From NCBI GenBank assembly GCA_010015655.1, contig ML976698.1, positions 60,204 through 124,203 on the forward strand: DNA of 64,000 nt, given 5' to 3'. The notes below the pieces were generated by a model. The model had not been told where the DNA came from. It saw nothing but the letters and a program-made list of their open reading frames with translations, and searched no databases. A program made the position numbers and the translations under genes. Shown in pieces: positions 48,501 through 58,799 of the stretch. Numbering within the stretch: position 1 is the stretch's first letter; each line of letters begins with the position of its first letter. This DNA is from Bimuria novae-zelandiae CBS 107.79. Its lineage: Eukaryota > Ascomycota > Dothideomycetes > Pleosporales > Didymosphaeriaceae.

Positions 48501-50000
48501 GCGCAACTTACTAGAGCATGCTTTAAAATAAAGGTGTAAATAGACTACTAAAACCATGCTAGCGTTATAATAACTAAGAAGCTTAACTAAAGATAGGTAT
48601 AATAGGTTAAATTCTTAGTAAACTTTAATTTTACTATATACTATTAACTAGAAACGCTTAACGACGCAGCAGACGCCTTAAGTAAAAAATTAAATCTTAC
48701 TAAGGATAAACTAAAACTATATAATATAGTATTATAAGCAAGAAACGACGGAACTATTAAGTATAATTAACTAATAATTAAGGTCTACGCTACTAGTCTA
48801 CATTATACTAAACTAAAGATATATAACTTCTAAGACTATAGTAGACTTACTACAGAATAACAAGAGGAATACGACCTATTCTAAGACAGGATTAACTAAA
48901 CACGACAAGATCACTAAAATAAACTTATTATAAGACTAGGGTATAAAGAAACTTTAATCTAAAGACTACATAAGCTTAAAGAATAAAGACACCTAAGTAT
49001 TAAAAAAACAACGCGTTAAATCGCGAACAAATATACTATCTCTAAACTTAAGTAAGTAATAACTAAAGTTATAAGTAACTATTTAGCATGCTATAAAAAT
49101 AAGCTAAAGAGATATAAGCTTTATAAACTACTATAACTACTATAAGTAGCTAAATAACTATAGCAAAGTGTAATAATAGACTTTATAATAAAACTCCTAA
49201 GATTGCCACGGCCAGAAATAGAATAAATATATAACACTATTATAGTAATAGTAGACCGCTTAACTAAGATAGCCAAGTTTATGCGTATAAAAGAATATAT
49301 AATAGCAGAAAAACTAGCCTATAAAGTAAATAATATAGTGTTTGCAGAATATAGACCTCTAAAGGAATTTATTACTAATAGAGACAAGCTTTTTACGTTA
49401 AAATATTAAGATATATTTATAGTAGCTTTAAGCGTTAATAGAAAGCTCTCGACGAGTTTTTACCCTTAGACTAATAAACAAATAGAACGTACGAATTAAA
49501 CCCTAGAGCAGTACCTATAATTCTATATTAATAAATAATAAGATAATTAGATAGAATTACTACTAATAGCCTAGCTAGCGAATAATAGCACAAGGTTAGG
49601 AACAACGCAGTATTCCTCACACTACGCTAACTATAAATATAAGCTAGTTACTTATTAAGATCCGCGATATATAGAAAGTATTTCTATAAAAGTCTAAAAT
49701 AAAACTTAGAAAATAAAGGAACTTTACCAAGTCCTAAAGAAATAAATTACCTAAAAAGCTTTTATAATATCTGAAAACGCAAATAAATAAAGAATTAAAG
49801 GACTAACTTTTAAAGGGGGGATAAAGTTTTCCTATTATAAAAAAACCTAAGGATAAAATAACCTAGTAGAAAACTATATTACTTTTAAGTAGGCTCTTTT
49901 AAAATATAAGAAACTAAGTGACCTGTTATAACTAAACTACTTTTATTAATAGGTATAAAAATATATCTAATATTTTTTATAAATTATTATTAGAACTAGC
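45600..50000 (+). pseudogene. Gypsy E gag-pol (knuckle, RT, RNase H, integrase), RIP-degraded
   Basis: Limits approximate. The knuckle reads CLGCGE-stop-SYF (45633 on). Reverse transcriptase traces are VPKKNGKLRLYINYK, IPFRLINAPATF and ITYLDNILIYS (47560-47920). The integrase core reads TIIVIVDRLTKIAKF (about 49245). Stops are TAA/TAG at former Gln/Trp codons. Confidence 0.75.
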
Positions 50001-50300
50001 ACTACTAAATGTTTTAGTTAAAATCTAGTTAGATTTAGAAGTTAATAAGTACGAGGTTAAAGAAATTAAGGACCTAAGGATAGTTTAAAGTTAGTAAAAA
50101 TACTTAGTAAAATAAAAGGGATAGTCCGAATAATATAACACCTAAGAACTAAAAGAAAACCTTACAAACTATAAAAAAGTATAAAGGGACTTTTATTTTA
50201 AAAAAAGGGAAGACTAGTTCTGCTAAGGCTAAATAGTAAATTTAAAAAGAAAGAAAAATTAAAGGGGAAAAAAATTAAAATTAAGTAAAAAAGGCTTAGC

Positions 50301-50750
50301 TTATAACTAGCTTAAATTAGCCTTTAGAGGTGCAAGTCGCAATAGTTTATAATTATTAATAGTAACTATACCCTTTAGATTCTCTTTTTCTAAAGCCTTT
50401 ATTATATTAGTAACACGCTAATTATACTAAGTATAGTTATATTCTTTCTCTTCTACTTTAGCTAGCTCACGCTTAAGGCGAGTAGCTAACTCTTTCGCGC
50501 GAAGGAGCTCTAGACGCTTCTCACGCTTCTCCCTCTAAACACGCTCCCAATCTTTCTTAGGAACCCACAGGCTACATGGAGTATAGACGAAAATACAGCT
50601 AGCACACTCCCTAGAAGCAGCATCTATAAAGCAGCGTAACTTTATTTTCTAGTAGCGCTTATAACCTAACATTATCTCTAGACCCTAAGATTCCACCTTC
50701 TCCGCACGGGCACGACGAGTGGCAATAAACAAGCAAGGAGCTTTTAGCAT
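50301..50750 (-). pseudogene. antisense accessory ORF in Gypsy E (Cx2Cx6C, coiled coil)
   Basis: Between the integrase and the 3' LTR, opposite to pol. From ATG 50750 the frame has MLKAPCLFIATRRARAEKVE, later CFIDAASRECASCIFVYTPC (Cx2Cx6C), then SLWVPKKDWERV and a charged helix (REKREKRLELLRAKELATRL). It ends at TAG 50307-50309 or TAA 50301-50303. Earlier in-frame stops are all TAG, from CAG or TGG. Much of this segment is only lightly RIP-mutated. About 147 residues; function unknown. Its position and Cys motif match the antisense ORF of Gypsy B-C. Confidence 0.6.
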
Positions 50751-50901
50751 AGTTAGTAAGGTAAGGAAAATTAAAAGGAGGCTATAACTTACCTTAAGAT
50801 ACAAGAACGCGTACTTTTATATAAATTAATAATTATACGCTAATAATATAATAAAGTAAAAAAGTAAGGTATTAAAATAATAACTTTAAAAGAGGGGATA
50901 G

Positions 50902-51416
50902 TATTATAATTATAAACCCTATAAAAATAAGGAGACTAGATAATTACGCTAAAGAAGTAATTATTAGTAAAATAATTAAGTTATAAAAATACACGAAGGC
51001 GTAAGGTAGCTTAGATTAGTAGTTACGTAATATAGTCCTATATAAGCGAGAAGTCTAAGGTACTATAAAAGTCTAAGGGACTATAAAAGTCCTAGGGACT
51101 ATAATAGCTTAGTAGGACTATAAAGGTAATTTAGATAATAATAAAAACTAAAACAAGTAGTATATAGTTTAATAATTTCTCTATACTTCTCCTACTCCTT
51201 ATAGTTAACTTAATATACTATAAGTATATTTTTAATAGCAGATTAGTAAATCTCCTAGTCAGTTATTTTATAGTTTATTATAAAATTAAATTATTTTAAA
51301 AACCTACCTCGTGGCTATCTCTAGCTTTTAACTACTAAATATCCGCAAGGCCATTCTCCCTTGACCTATCCTCCCCTAACCCGGACCAGGCTTAGGTACG
51401 TAGACCCCTTGTAACA
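50902..51416 (+). repeat. Gypsy E 3' LTR
   Basis: Starts TATTATAATTATAAACCC, the RIP-altered form of the left LTR start, and ends CCCCTTGTAACA. The last roughly 120 bp are better preserved than in the left copy. Confidence 0.88.
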
Positions 51417-53326
51417 CTAAGCCGGGTGGGTCCTTGCAGATATTCAGTGGATCGATAGCAATGTGAGGCAATACCAAAGTGGATGAATAATCCTATCTCG
51501 TGACGAAACACGAGACAACAATATTAAGAGAAGGCTGATTGATCTTGTTCGTAAGAGGTGCTTCAATTTAGATATGAGAAGTTAACTACGAAGAGAGGAA
51601 ACAGTATAGAGATCCTCCTAGACTATATACCACCTTTCCTCTTCTTTCGTATCCCAGAATCCAGGCGTCTCCCTGGGATCCTGCCCTCTTGGTTGGATCC
51701 TGGTCACGTGACTGCTGATATAATTCCGGTAGGCGGCTAGCGTGTTAGGATGCGTCAGCTCCTAACCCGAGATGCTCATCTTCCCCGCCAGGGGTCTTTG
51801 TTTTGCTGCCGTCATTCTGTGTGATTGTAACATATATATATTATAATAGAGGCATTGTCTCTTATATTTATGTTATTAAGAAAATTGTATTACCAATTCT
51901 TTATTCTTTTAATAACTATAAAAATATTCAACTTACAGGGTAGAATATAACTATAGCTGTAGTGAGAAATATTATATTCTTACTTTTTATAATATTAAAT
52001 AATTTTATAACGTTGCTTACCTATTTTAGTAAGCTTCTTCTGAATTACATTAGCTTCTCTTATTATTGTTAGCCTAATGCGGATGTAGACTTAATGTTGT
52101 TGTAAACTTAAAGCTAATATAAACCCAGCGTTGTTACGGAACGAATTGACCGACCGGTTCTTGGATTCGGTACAGAGAAGCTTATCACCGAGGATCCAGC
52201 ACCTCGCATATATGCTGATGCTGTCGCCTGGTCGTTGTGACTGCGCAAACGCTGAAGTAATAGCGTTTCCACCGTAATATAACCGTTGACTTGTCACTTT
52301 CCCTGGCCGCCCATTCTACCAAATGAGTAGTATAGTAGTCTTATATTGGCAGTCGATCTGCGCGTGCACCCGGGAACCACAAGGATATGCGTACCAGATC
52401 GAAATCAGATGTCAGCATTGAGACATATCCCGATGGAATGCATAACAAGAGTATGCTCCTCACCCTGGCAAGCAGATGTGATCTCAGCTAGCGGCGTTTT
52501 GTACCACCTTGGGACTGGCTCATGCCATCGAGTCAAAACCGTCAGACAATGCACGATTTTTGAGGTTATCAGCCACCGTGAACCAGTCGTTTGTTGACGA
52601 ATAAGACGCACAGAATATCGTTATAAGTGAGATTTGGAATAGCTCCAGATTCGAATGCTACCTCTGTCACTGAGAGTATCATACTACTCGAGCACTAAAC
52701 CGGCACCTGAATTCGCCAGACCGTATGGAGAGCCCATCCTCGGGTTCCTATATACTGATGGATGTGATGGTCCACTGTCGCCCGTTGACTATCGCCATCG
52801 TTGACTATTGGTCACGTGCCCATTATCTTGGCTGTGTTAGCGCCCGGTGGCACAGTCCTTTGTGCGCCATGTTTTGGGTTTAGACAATAGTGAGCAATGA
52901 TTATACAAAATGAGGCTCAGACTTAGTTCCGGGTCTGAAACCCTAATATCATCACAGCAATAGCACTTATCTAAGATTATCCCAAGATCCCTTTCATTCA
53001 AGTTGAGTATAGAAGATATACAAGACAGTAAAGACTGGACAGAGGGACCTTAGACTGAACACCAGCGTCCCGACGCCCAATGCTAAGCCCTCAGATGTTA
53101 CACTTCCCATGCATCCCCAGCACCCCCAGCACCTACACCCTGTCTATTACCAATTTCCAAAAATTTCTATCTACACATAATGCTCTTGATAGACTTGTGG
53201 CCCGGCAGTCCAATGCATTTGTTCTGGCTCTTTGTAGAGTAGTTAGTACCCTTGCAGCCGAGTTCGCTGTACCTGTTGACGCCAGCATGTTAGCAGGTGC
53301 ATTATATGTGCAATATGCATAATAAT
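51417..53326. other. non-RIP intergenic DNA, 1.9 kb
   Basis: Normal composition except 51840-52080, which is AT-rich without a clear RIP signature. No gene is supported. A 7-bp inverted repeat (GTTAGGA/TCCTAAC) lies at about 51743-51768. Several short frames on both strands look accidental. Confidence 0.5.
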
Positions 53327-53509
53327 TCAAAAAGGGGCATACATGGTGATAGTGCAACCGGCGTCAGACTGGAATTTGAGTGAAGTGCCAACGTCGTACT
53401 CGTGGCAGCGGTTGTTCTTATGATTTTCCTTAAAGTTGCCTCGGCAGTTTTGCACGACGAAGGCAGAGCTCGTAGCGGTGAGGAGAAGGATGGTAGAAAG
53501 GATTTGCAT
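53327..53509 (-). CDS. small secreted cysteine-containing protein (effector-like)
   Basis: The ATG at 53509 gives a 60-residue protein. It has a strong signal peptide (MQILSTILLLTATSSAF) and a mature part of about 43 residues with three cysteines (NCRGNF, NRCHEY, DAGCTI). It ends TMYAPF. A TATAAAAG box (minus strand, 53634-53627) lies 118 bp upstream, followed by an A/C-rich leader typical of fungal promoters. No intron is apparent. Small size, secretion and a position between RIP islands resemble candidate effectors, but I do not recognise a family and propose no function. A GTAAGT just upstream is outside the frame. Confidence 0.6.
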   Translation of the reverse strand: MQILSTILLLTATSSAFVVQNCRGNFKENHKNNRCHEYDVGTSLKFQSDAGCTITMYAPF

Positions 53510-53626
53510 GATGAATATCGGAGATTGTAAGTGCTTTATGAGCAACTAAGGTGTTTAAAAGGTGGTGAGTAGATTGTTGAGTGAGTGAGTGGTAGTGATG
53601 TTCTTCTCATGTTCGACTTGTCTCTA

Positions 53627-53634
53627 CTTTTATA
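53627..53634 (-). promoter_or_regulatory. TATA box of the small secreted protein gene
   Basis: TATAAAAG on the minus strand, 118 bp upstream of the ATG at 53509. Confidence 0.5.
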
Positions 53635-55488
53635 CATATTTGATGCAGTCAGGCACCCCACGGTAAACCGCGCAGAGAATAGAGCTTGCGGACGGCAGGT
53701 ATCCGGCAGTAAGCACTAACTTTACACCTATCCGCGGCGCCGTTGCTCGCTTCGTTCACAGCTGTCCGTCCTGTTTCCGACGACAGCCATATGAAGACAA
53801 TACTGCACGATGTCTCATTCCAACCCACATCTCATCATACGTTAACTTCTAGCGGCGAGAGATGCTACAGCGAATAGGAAGGCATTCGGAGGTACCGGTC
53901 ATAGGGGCAGTGTACAGTCGTTGGCTGCTTCGTTTAGGAGGAAACATTTATCAATAGACCCTAAAGCGGTTTAGTTTTTCGCTCCGATACCGGTAGTAGT
54001 AAGTGCTAATGATAAGCAGACGAACAGGCACGTAGGAGAGCTTCTGTAAGATCAAAGCCAGAAACCTATTACTCCCGATGTTGGTCTAAGAATAAGGCGT
54101 CCAGATTGGCGTTACATGTACACCCTAGTCGAGGAGCCAGAAAAGGAATGTAAGCTGGATACAGATGCCGGTAAAGCCGTAGCATGCGGCACCGATGGCC
54201 CACTTAAACGGCGTTCGGAAGGCCGAAGCGGAAAACTCGTTCAACTATTGGATGACTCCAGTCCGACGCGATGGCTTAGCCTCGTGTCCAGCTCTGTCTA
54301 CTGTATCTTCACCCAAGAGCCAAGCGCTACGCTAACACCCCCTGGCGCACAGAACGCCCTGAAGTTCCGCCGCGACACTGAGCCGCGTGACACTGCTCGA
54401 CCAGAACACCAACGTCTCGGGTGACCGCTATGCTGCCGCCGCGCGGTATGATGCGAATTTGAGCAATGTGAAAGAAACGCCAAGCTTGTGGCTTAGCAAG
54501 CTGTGGCTGGAGGTATTTGCTCATGGTTCCGGGCACGTGATACGTTAGCATCACGGCTTATTGCACGGGGATCTTCGCCATGTCGAAGTGCCGTCTTATA
54601 ACCATTTAAAGTAATAAAGTAGCGTGCAGCCTCTGCAACTTACTTGAGCCAAGATCACGCTACTACCGATGTCGACTGGCCTCGGTAGAATCTAAATGCG
54701 TAGAGACGAGTATCTCCAGCCTCACCATTCGACAGCCAAAATATTCTCTGGACGATTCCTAAACAGCTGCGGCATTTGCCCATTAATGCTTTGCAAAAGC
54801 AAAGCTGTTGGCCCGCAGTGCTCATACGGTACTCCTAGGTGTTATTGCTGAGAGGCCAGCAACCTGCGCTCCTAAACCTTAGCAGTTAAGGATCAGGACC
54901 ACGCTGGGGCTCGCGCTAAACTCTTTCGAGAGTATTTCGTGGCCAAGGGACGTTTCAACTCACCACTGAGCATCGCTTACATTCCTGTACGAACCCTTTG
55001 CAACTTGACTAAAATCGTACCTGAATTTGCTTGCAGCAAGCTGCACCAAAAGTGGTGTTTTAATTACGATGAAGCAAGACCAAGCATTATTGACCGCACT
55101 TATGCACAGCCTTGGTCCACGCTTGTGATGCTTCCACTCATCTTGCAATACAGCTAGCCACGATCAGCCTTTTTCTTCATCTAGAATGGAACACACGCTT
55201 ACAGAGAGGCTGATGACTTGATTAGCGCCCTGCCTTAGAAGCAGGGACCAACTCAGTATTTACTCTTATAGTATTAGTTCGCTGCAAAATGACGATGCTT
55301 CCGAGGCTTAGTCTTTGAAGGATTCTAGGTGACAGGTCAGAGGCCAACTTTAATTCTGTCCTCATTTCCATGGTCATTTCTCGACTATACATAAAAAGTA
55401 CCCAACACCCATTTCCATTAACAACCCCGGACCTTGACCAACAATTCCTGATCTGTATTCACCTTGAGTATAGGTACATTTTCCGGCC
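53635..55488. other. non-RIP intergenic DNA, 1.85 kb
   Basis: No convincing gene. The longest plus-strand frame (54116-54424, 102 codons) has no signal, domain or promoter signs and is overlapped by minus-strand frames of similar quality. Confidence 0.5.
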
Positions 55489-57321
55489 ATGATTTCTCCA
55501 GTCACTATTTTCATAGCTGTGGCTATTCTTCCAGCTCTTGCTGCTGTTGGTCCAATCCTGCCCCAGCAGAATACCACCACTCAGACCGTGATATACGATT
55601 ATTCCGAAGTAAGACGTGCCACATCAAAGAAGAGAGTATGCTGAAACTCTGCAGCTCACACCATCTCCCGAGCTCAACTGGACCTCATGCTATGATAAAT
55701 TGTTGATATAATCCCATTTGACGGTACTTCCGCTAACGGACTAATAGCACCTGCACACTTCTTCAAGTTCCTCTGGACTACTCAGATCCGTTAGCAGGAA
55801 CGACAAATCTTGGCATCATCAGGCTAGCCGCTAATAATAGCACCGCCGAGGATATACTACTCAACCAAGGCGGGCCCGGTGGCTCTGGTGTGGAATTCGT
55901 CTTGCTTGCTGCTGAATCTATCATGGAGAAAATCGGACGCAATTATAACCTGATCGGCATTGACCCTCGAGGAGTCAACAATAGCGGCCCCGATATCAGG
56001 TGTTTTCCAGGATATCCACTAGCAGGTCGCAATTCATTCTATGCAGACGTGTTTCCCGCGGTGGATAACTCGTCGGAGTATGGTCTCCAGACCAGTTTCC
56101 AGCACGCCAATACATACGGCGAATGGTGCAGTGGTATCTACTCCGTAAATAATACTGCCAAGTACGTTGGCACTATTGCAGTGGCACAAGACTTTCTTCA
56201 TTATACGGAGCTGACAGCCAAGGCCCGGAATCGGGAGCCATCTGAAGCCAAACTTAACTACTATGGCATTAGTTATGGTTCTCTTCTCGGGGTCACAATT
56301 GCAACACTGTTTCCAGATCGTATCAACCGCATGGTGATTGATGGTGTAATGGATACGGAAGATTATTACAGCGGCGGCTGGAGAACATTCGCCTACGACA
56401 CCGACGAAGCTGTGCGCGCCATATTCGAAGCTTGCCTCGAAGCTGGGCCCGAGCTCTGCGTCTTCCATCAGAACGCGTCTTCATGGGAGCAGCTCGAAGA
56501 ACGATACAATGCAATCTTGGATGGACTGAGACAGGCACCCATTGTGGTGGCTGCGCCCCTTTCTCCTCTGGTGCAAGAGTTGAATCTGCTCCCATATGCG
56601 TTCACCTGGCTAGATCTACTCGAAGTCACTTTCTCAGCCAGTTATGGCCCATTTACCACCTATCCCCATTTGGTTCAGTTACTAGCTCAACTTGAATCAG
56701 GCAACACGTCCAGTCTGGCCGATGTGGCGACACGCGCTGCGACCTTCTCCCCGGCTCAGGAGGATGCTTACGACTCGAGGGAGCCTCGGACACTGGTTTC
56801 GTGCTTAGACGCCCAAGGGCGCTTCAATACTTCAAACATTGAGGAATATGCAGATCACATTGCGTTCATGACGAACCAGAGCCAGTACGGAGGACTCGTC
56901 GTTCCTTCGTTCAGCGGCCCGATCTGCAGCAAGCTCAACATTTTCCCGCCTGAGAGCCAGTCATGGAAGGGTGCGTTTCTCTAGACTTCGCTAGTTAAGG
57001 CTTGAACTAATGTCGAAACTGCACAGGCCTTCCTAGAACCATCACGACCAGCGCGCCCATCCTACTAATCGGCAACGTCGCAGACCCCATCACTCCACTC
57101 CAATCAGCTAAACGTGTGTCTGGGTTCTTCCCAGGATCCGAAGTTTTGATACTCAACACCGGCGGCGTGAGTTCTCAATCGCCCTACAAATTTTGGTGGT
57201 CGCTAACATTTATGCACAGCACTCCAGCTTTGCTATGCCTTCCGGGACGGAGAGGATTTTCGGTCAGCAGAACCGGTCAGAAACTAATTTCGGTCGGAAA
57301 GAGGAGGGAATATTCAAATAA
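55489..57321 (+). pseudogene. TAP-like alpha/beta hydrolase (S33 peptidase family), disrupted 5' part
   Basis: Exons are 55489-55608, 55655-55701, 55748-56970, 57027-57166 and 57220-57244. The protein then runs into a LINE and stops at 57319-57321. The N-terminus is a signal peptide (MISPVTIFIAVAILPALAA). Landmarks are LNWTSCYD, VPLDYSDPLAGTTNLGI, NQGGPGGSG (oxyanion region), GIDPRGVNNSGP, nucleophile elbow GISYGSLLG (about S231), the triad Asp in GNVADPITP, and the triad His in HSSFAMPS, directly before the insertion. TAP-like secreted hydrolases release N-terminal residues or act on esters. The missing last 49 codons are at 62695-62841. The joined exons total 1701 nt (566 aa) in frame. Confidence 0.88.
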
Positions 57322-57549
57322 GGGAGGGAAGCGTGATAGAGACAGGGGAGAGCGACGCGCGCGCGACGCGCTAATTGGCCTAAACGCGTAGGAAAACTGT
57401 AAAAGCTACTAAACTTTACTACGAGAACGCGCAGCACGAAAGCGATTTAAATAAGTCTAGCTATATAGATAAAGATAATTACGTTAACCTTAAGCTGCTT
57501 AGGGCCCTATAACTAAACCGTATAAGAAGGATACCTAAAGGACTAGTTA

Positions 57550-58750
57550 AGGGTAAGGTAGTAAATAAAAATGTAGAGCACACGAGGGCGCGTAGAGTTA
57601 AAAGCTAAAACCTAAAGAGAATGCTAGTAGCGATACTAGGCGCTTTAAAAGACCTTAGGGTAGATAATTTAGCACTAAAAGCGGATAACTAAGAGCTTAA
57701 GATAGTAGTTAAAGAGATAATAAGGGAGTTAGCTAATACTAAGGCATAGCTTATAAATGCTAGGGCCTAATTATTAAAACTTTTAGGCGAGTTAAGAACT
57801 TAAATAGTAACTAATAGTTTTACTATTCTATACAGACATAGCACGCACGCTACAAAGTAGTTAACCTAATAACTTACGTACCCTCTCTAGAATAGCAATA
57901 CTAATAATAATAACTAACATGCCCTACTACATAATAGACACCTCTAGAGTAGAGGAGATAGATAGATAAGAGGCTTAGATAGGAAGGATCTAAGGAGCTA
58001 TTAAGTAAAAAATTAAGATAATTAAGGGTAAAGAAAAATAGCAGTGCGCAGCAGTAATAAAAGACCCTAAAAATATTAATAAGATTAGAATTTCGTGCAG
58101 GAGTAAGGAGGAGTTAAAAGAGGTTAAAGAAGTAGTATAGAAAACTACTATAAGGGGCGTAAGAATCCTCCGCGATTAACTATACCTAATATAAATAGAT
58201 AACGCGAATTGCACTATAGTCTTAAATAAGCGTAATAAAGTACGATAAGAGGCTACGTAAGCCTTAGGAAAGGAAAACAAGATATAGATTAAAAAGATAA
58301 ACTAGCTAAGTAAAAAGAACTTAGGCAAGGCATACGGATCTATAGTTATATATATAAAGAAAAGTAGCGAAGCGGCGCGGCTCCTCTAAAGATAATATTT
58401 CCACATTAACGGAGAATCTACGTACACTAGGGAGTTTAAGCCCTACGTAGGCCATGTGCAATGCTACAAATGTTAGTAACTAGGACATAAGGCCTTTACA
58501 TGCACAGGGCAATAGACCTGCGCAAGATACGCAGTGCCAGGTCACTACTATAGAAAATATTAATCTAAAATCCTAAAGTGTATACCTTACGGAGGGCCCT
58601 ATAAATCCTTCTTAAAGAACTACTAGATACTACACCCTAACTATAATAAATAGACCGCTCTAGATCTTCTAGCTTAATGTAAGAAAGCGGAGAGTAGTAT
58701 AGTATAGTATAATAAATAATAAATAACTACAGTAATATAGTGTGCTAGTA
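57550..58750 (+). pseudogene. LINE ORF1 (gag-like), RIP-degraded
   Basis: Limits approximate. A basic, helical region is followed by two knuckles at about 58462-58565: CYKC...LGHKAFTC, then CARYAVPGHYYRK, in which a Cys and a His are altered by RIP. Gln codons are stops. Confidence 0.6.
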
Positions 58751-58799
58751 ATTACGGAGCCTTATATATAATAGAATAAGGAAGGCGAACTACTCACAA

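Larger units (their letters stand above)
44174..51416 (+). mobile_element. Gypsy retrotransposon E, complete but RIP-degraded, 7.2 kb
   Basis: LTRs of 533 and 515 bp, flanked by perfect CTAAG duplications (44169-44173 and 51417-51421). A purine tract (AAAAGAGGGGATAG) precedes the right LTR. Order on the plus strand: gag with a CCHC knuckle near 45633-45680, reverse transcriptase with YLDN at 47890-47901, RNase H, integrase, then an antisense ORF before the 3' LTR. A different family from Gypsy B-C (unrelated LTRs). Confidence 0.9.

Noticed and set aside
21331..51416. Reading the TA-rich island as a centromere or mitochondrial insert
   Set aside because: Retrotransposon and DNA-transposon coding traces, LTR pairs, TIRs and target duplications explain it; the CA/TG loss is RIP-like rather than organellar.
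51741..51832. Possible short LTR or hairpin element (TGTTAGG...TGTAACA)
   Set aside because: No target duplication and no partner copy; only a 7-bp inverted repeat is solid.
52830..53063. Possible Copia solo LTR (TGTTAGCG...TGAACA)
   Set aside because: Ends look LTR-like, but the 5-bp flanks do not match and no second copy is seen in the window.
54116..54424. 102-codon frame in the gene pocket
   Set aside because: Overlapped by equally long minus-strand frames, no signal peptide, domain or promoter sign.
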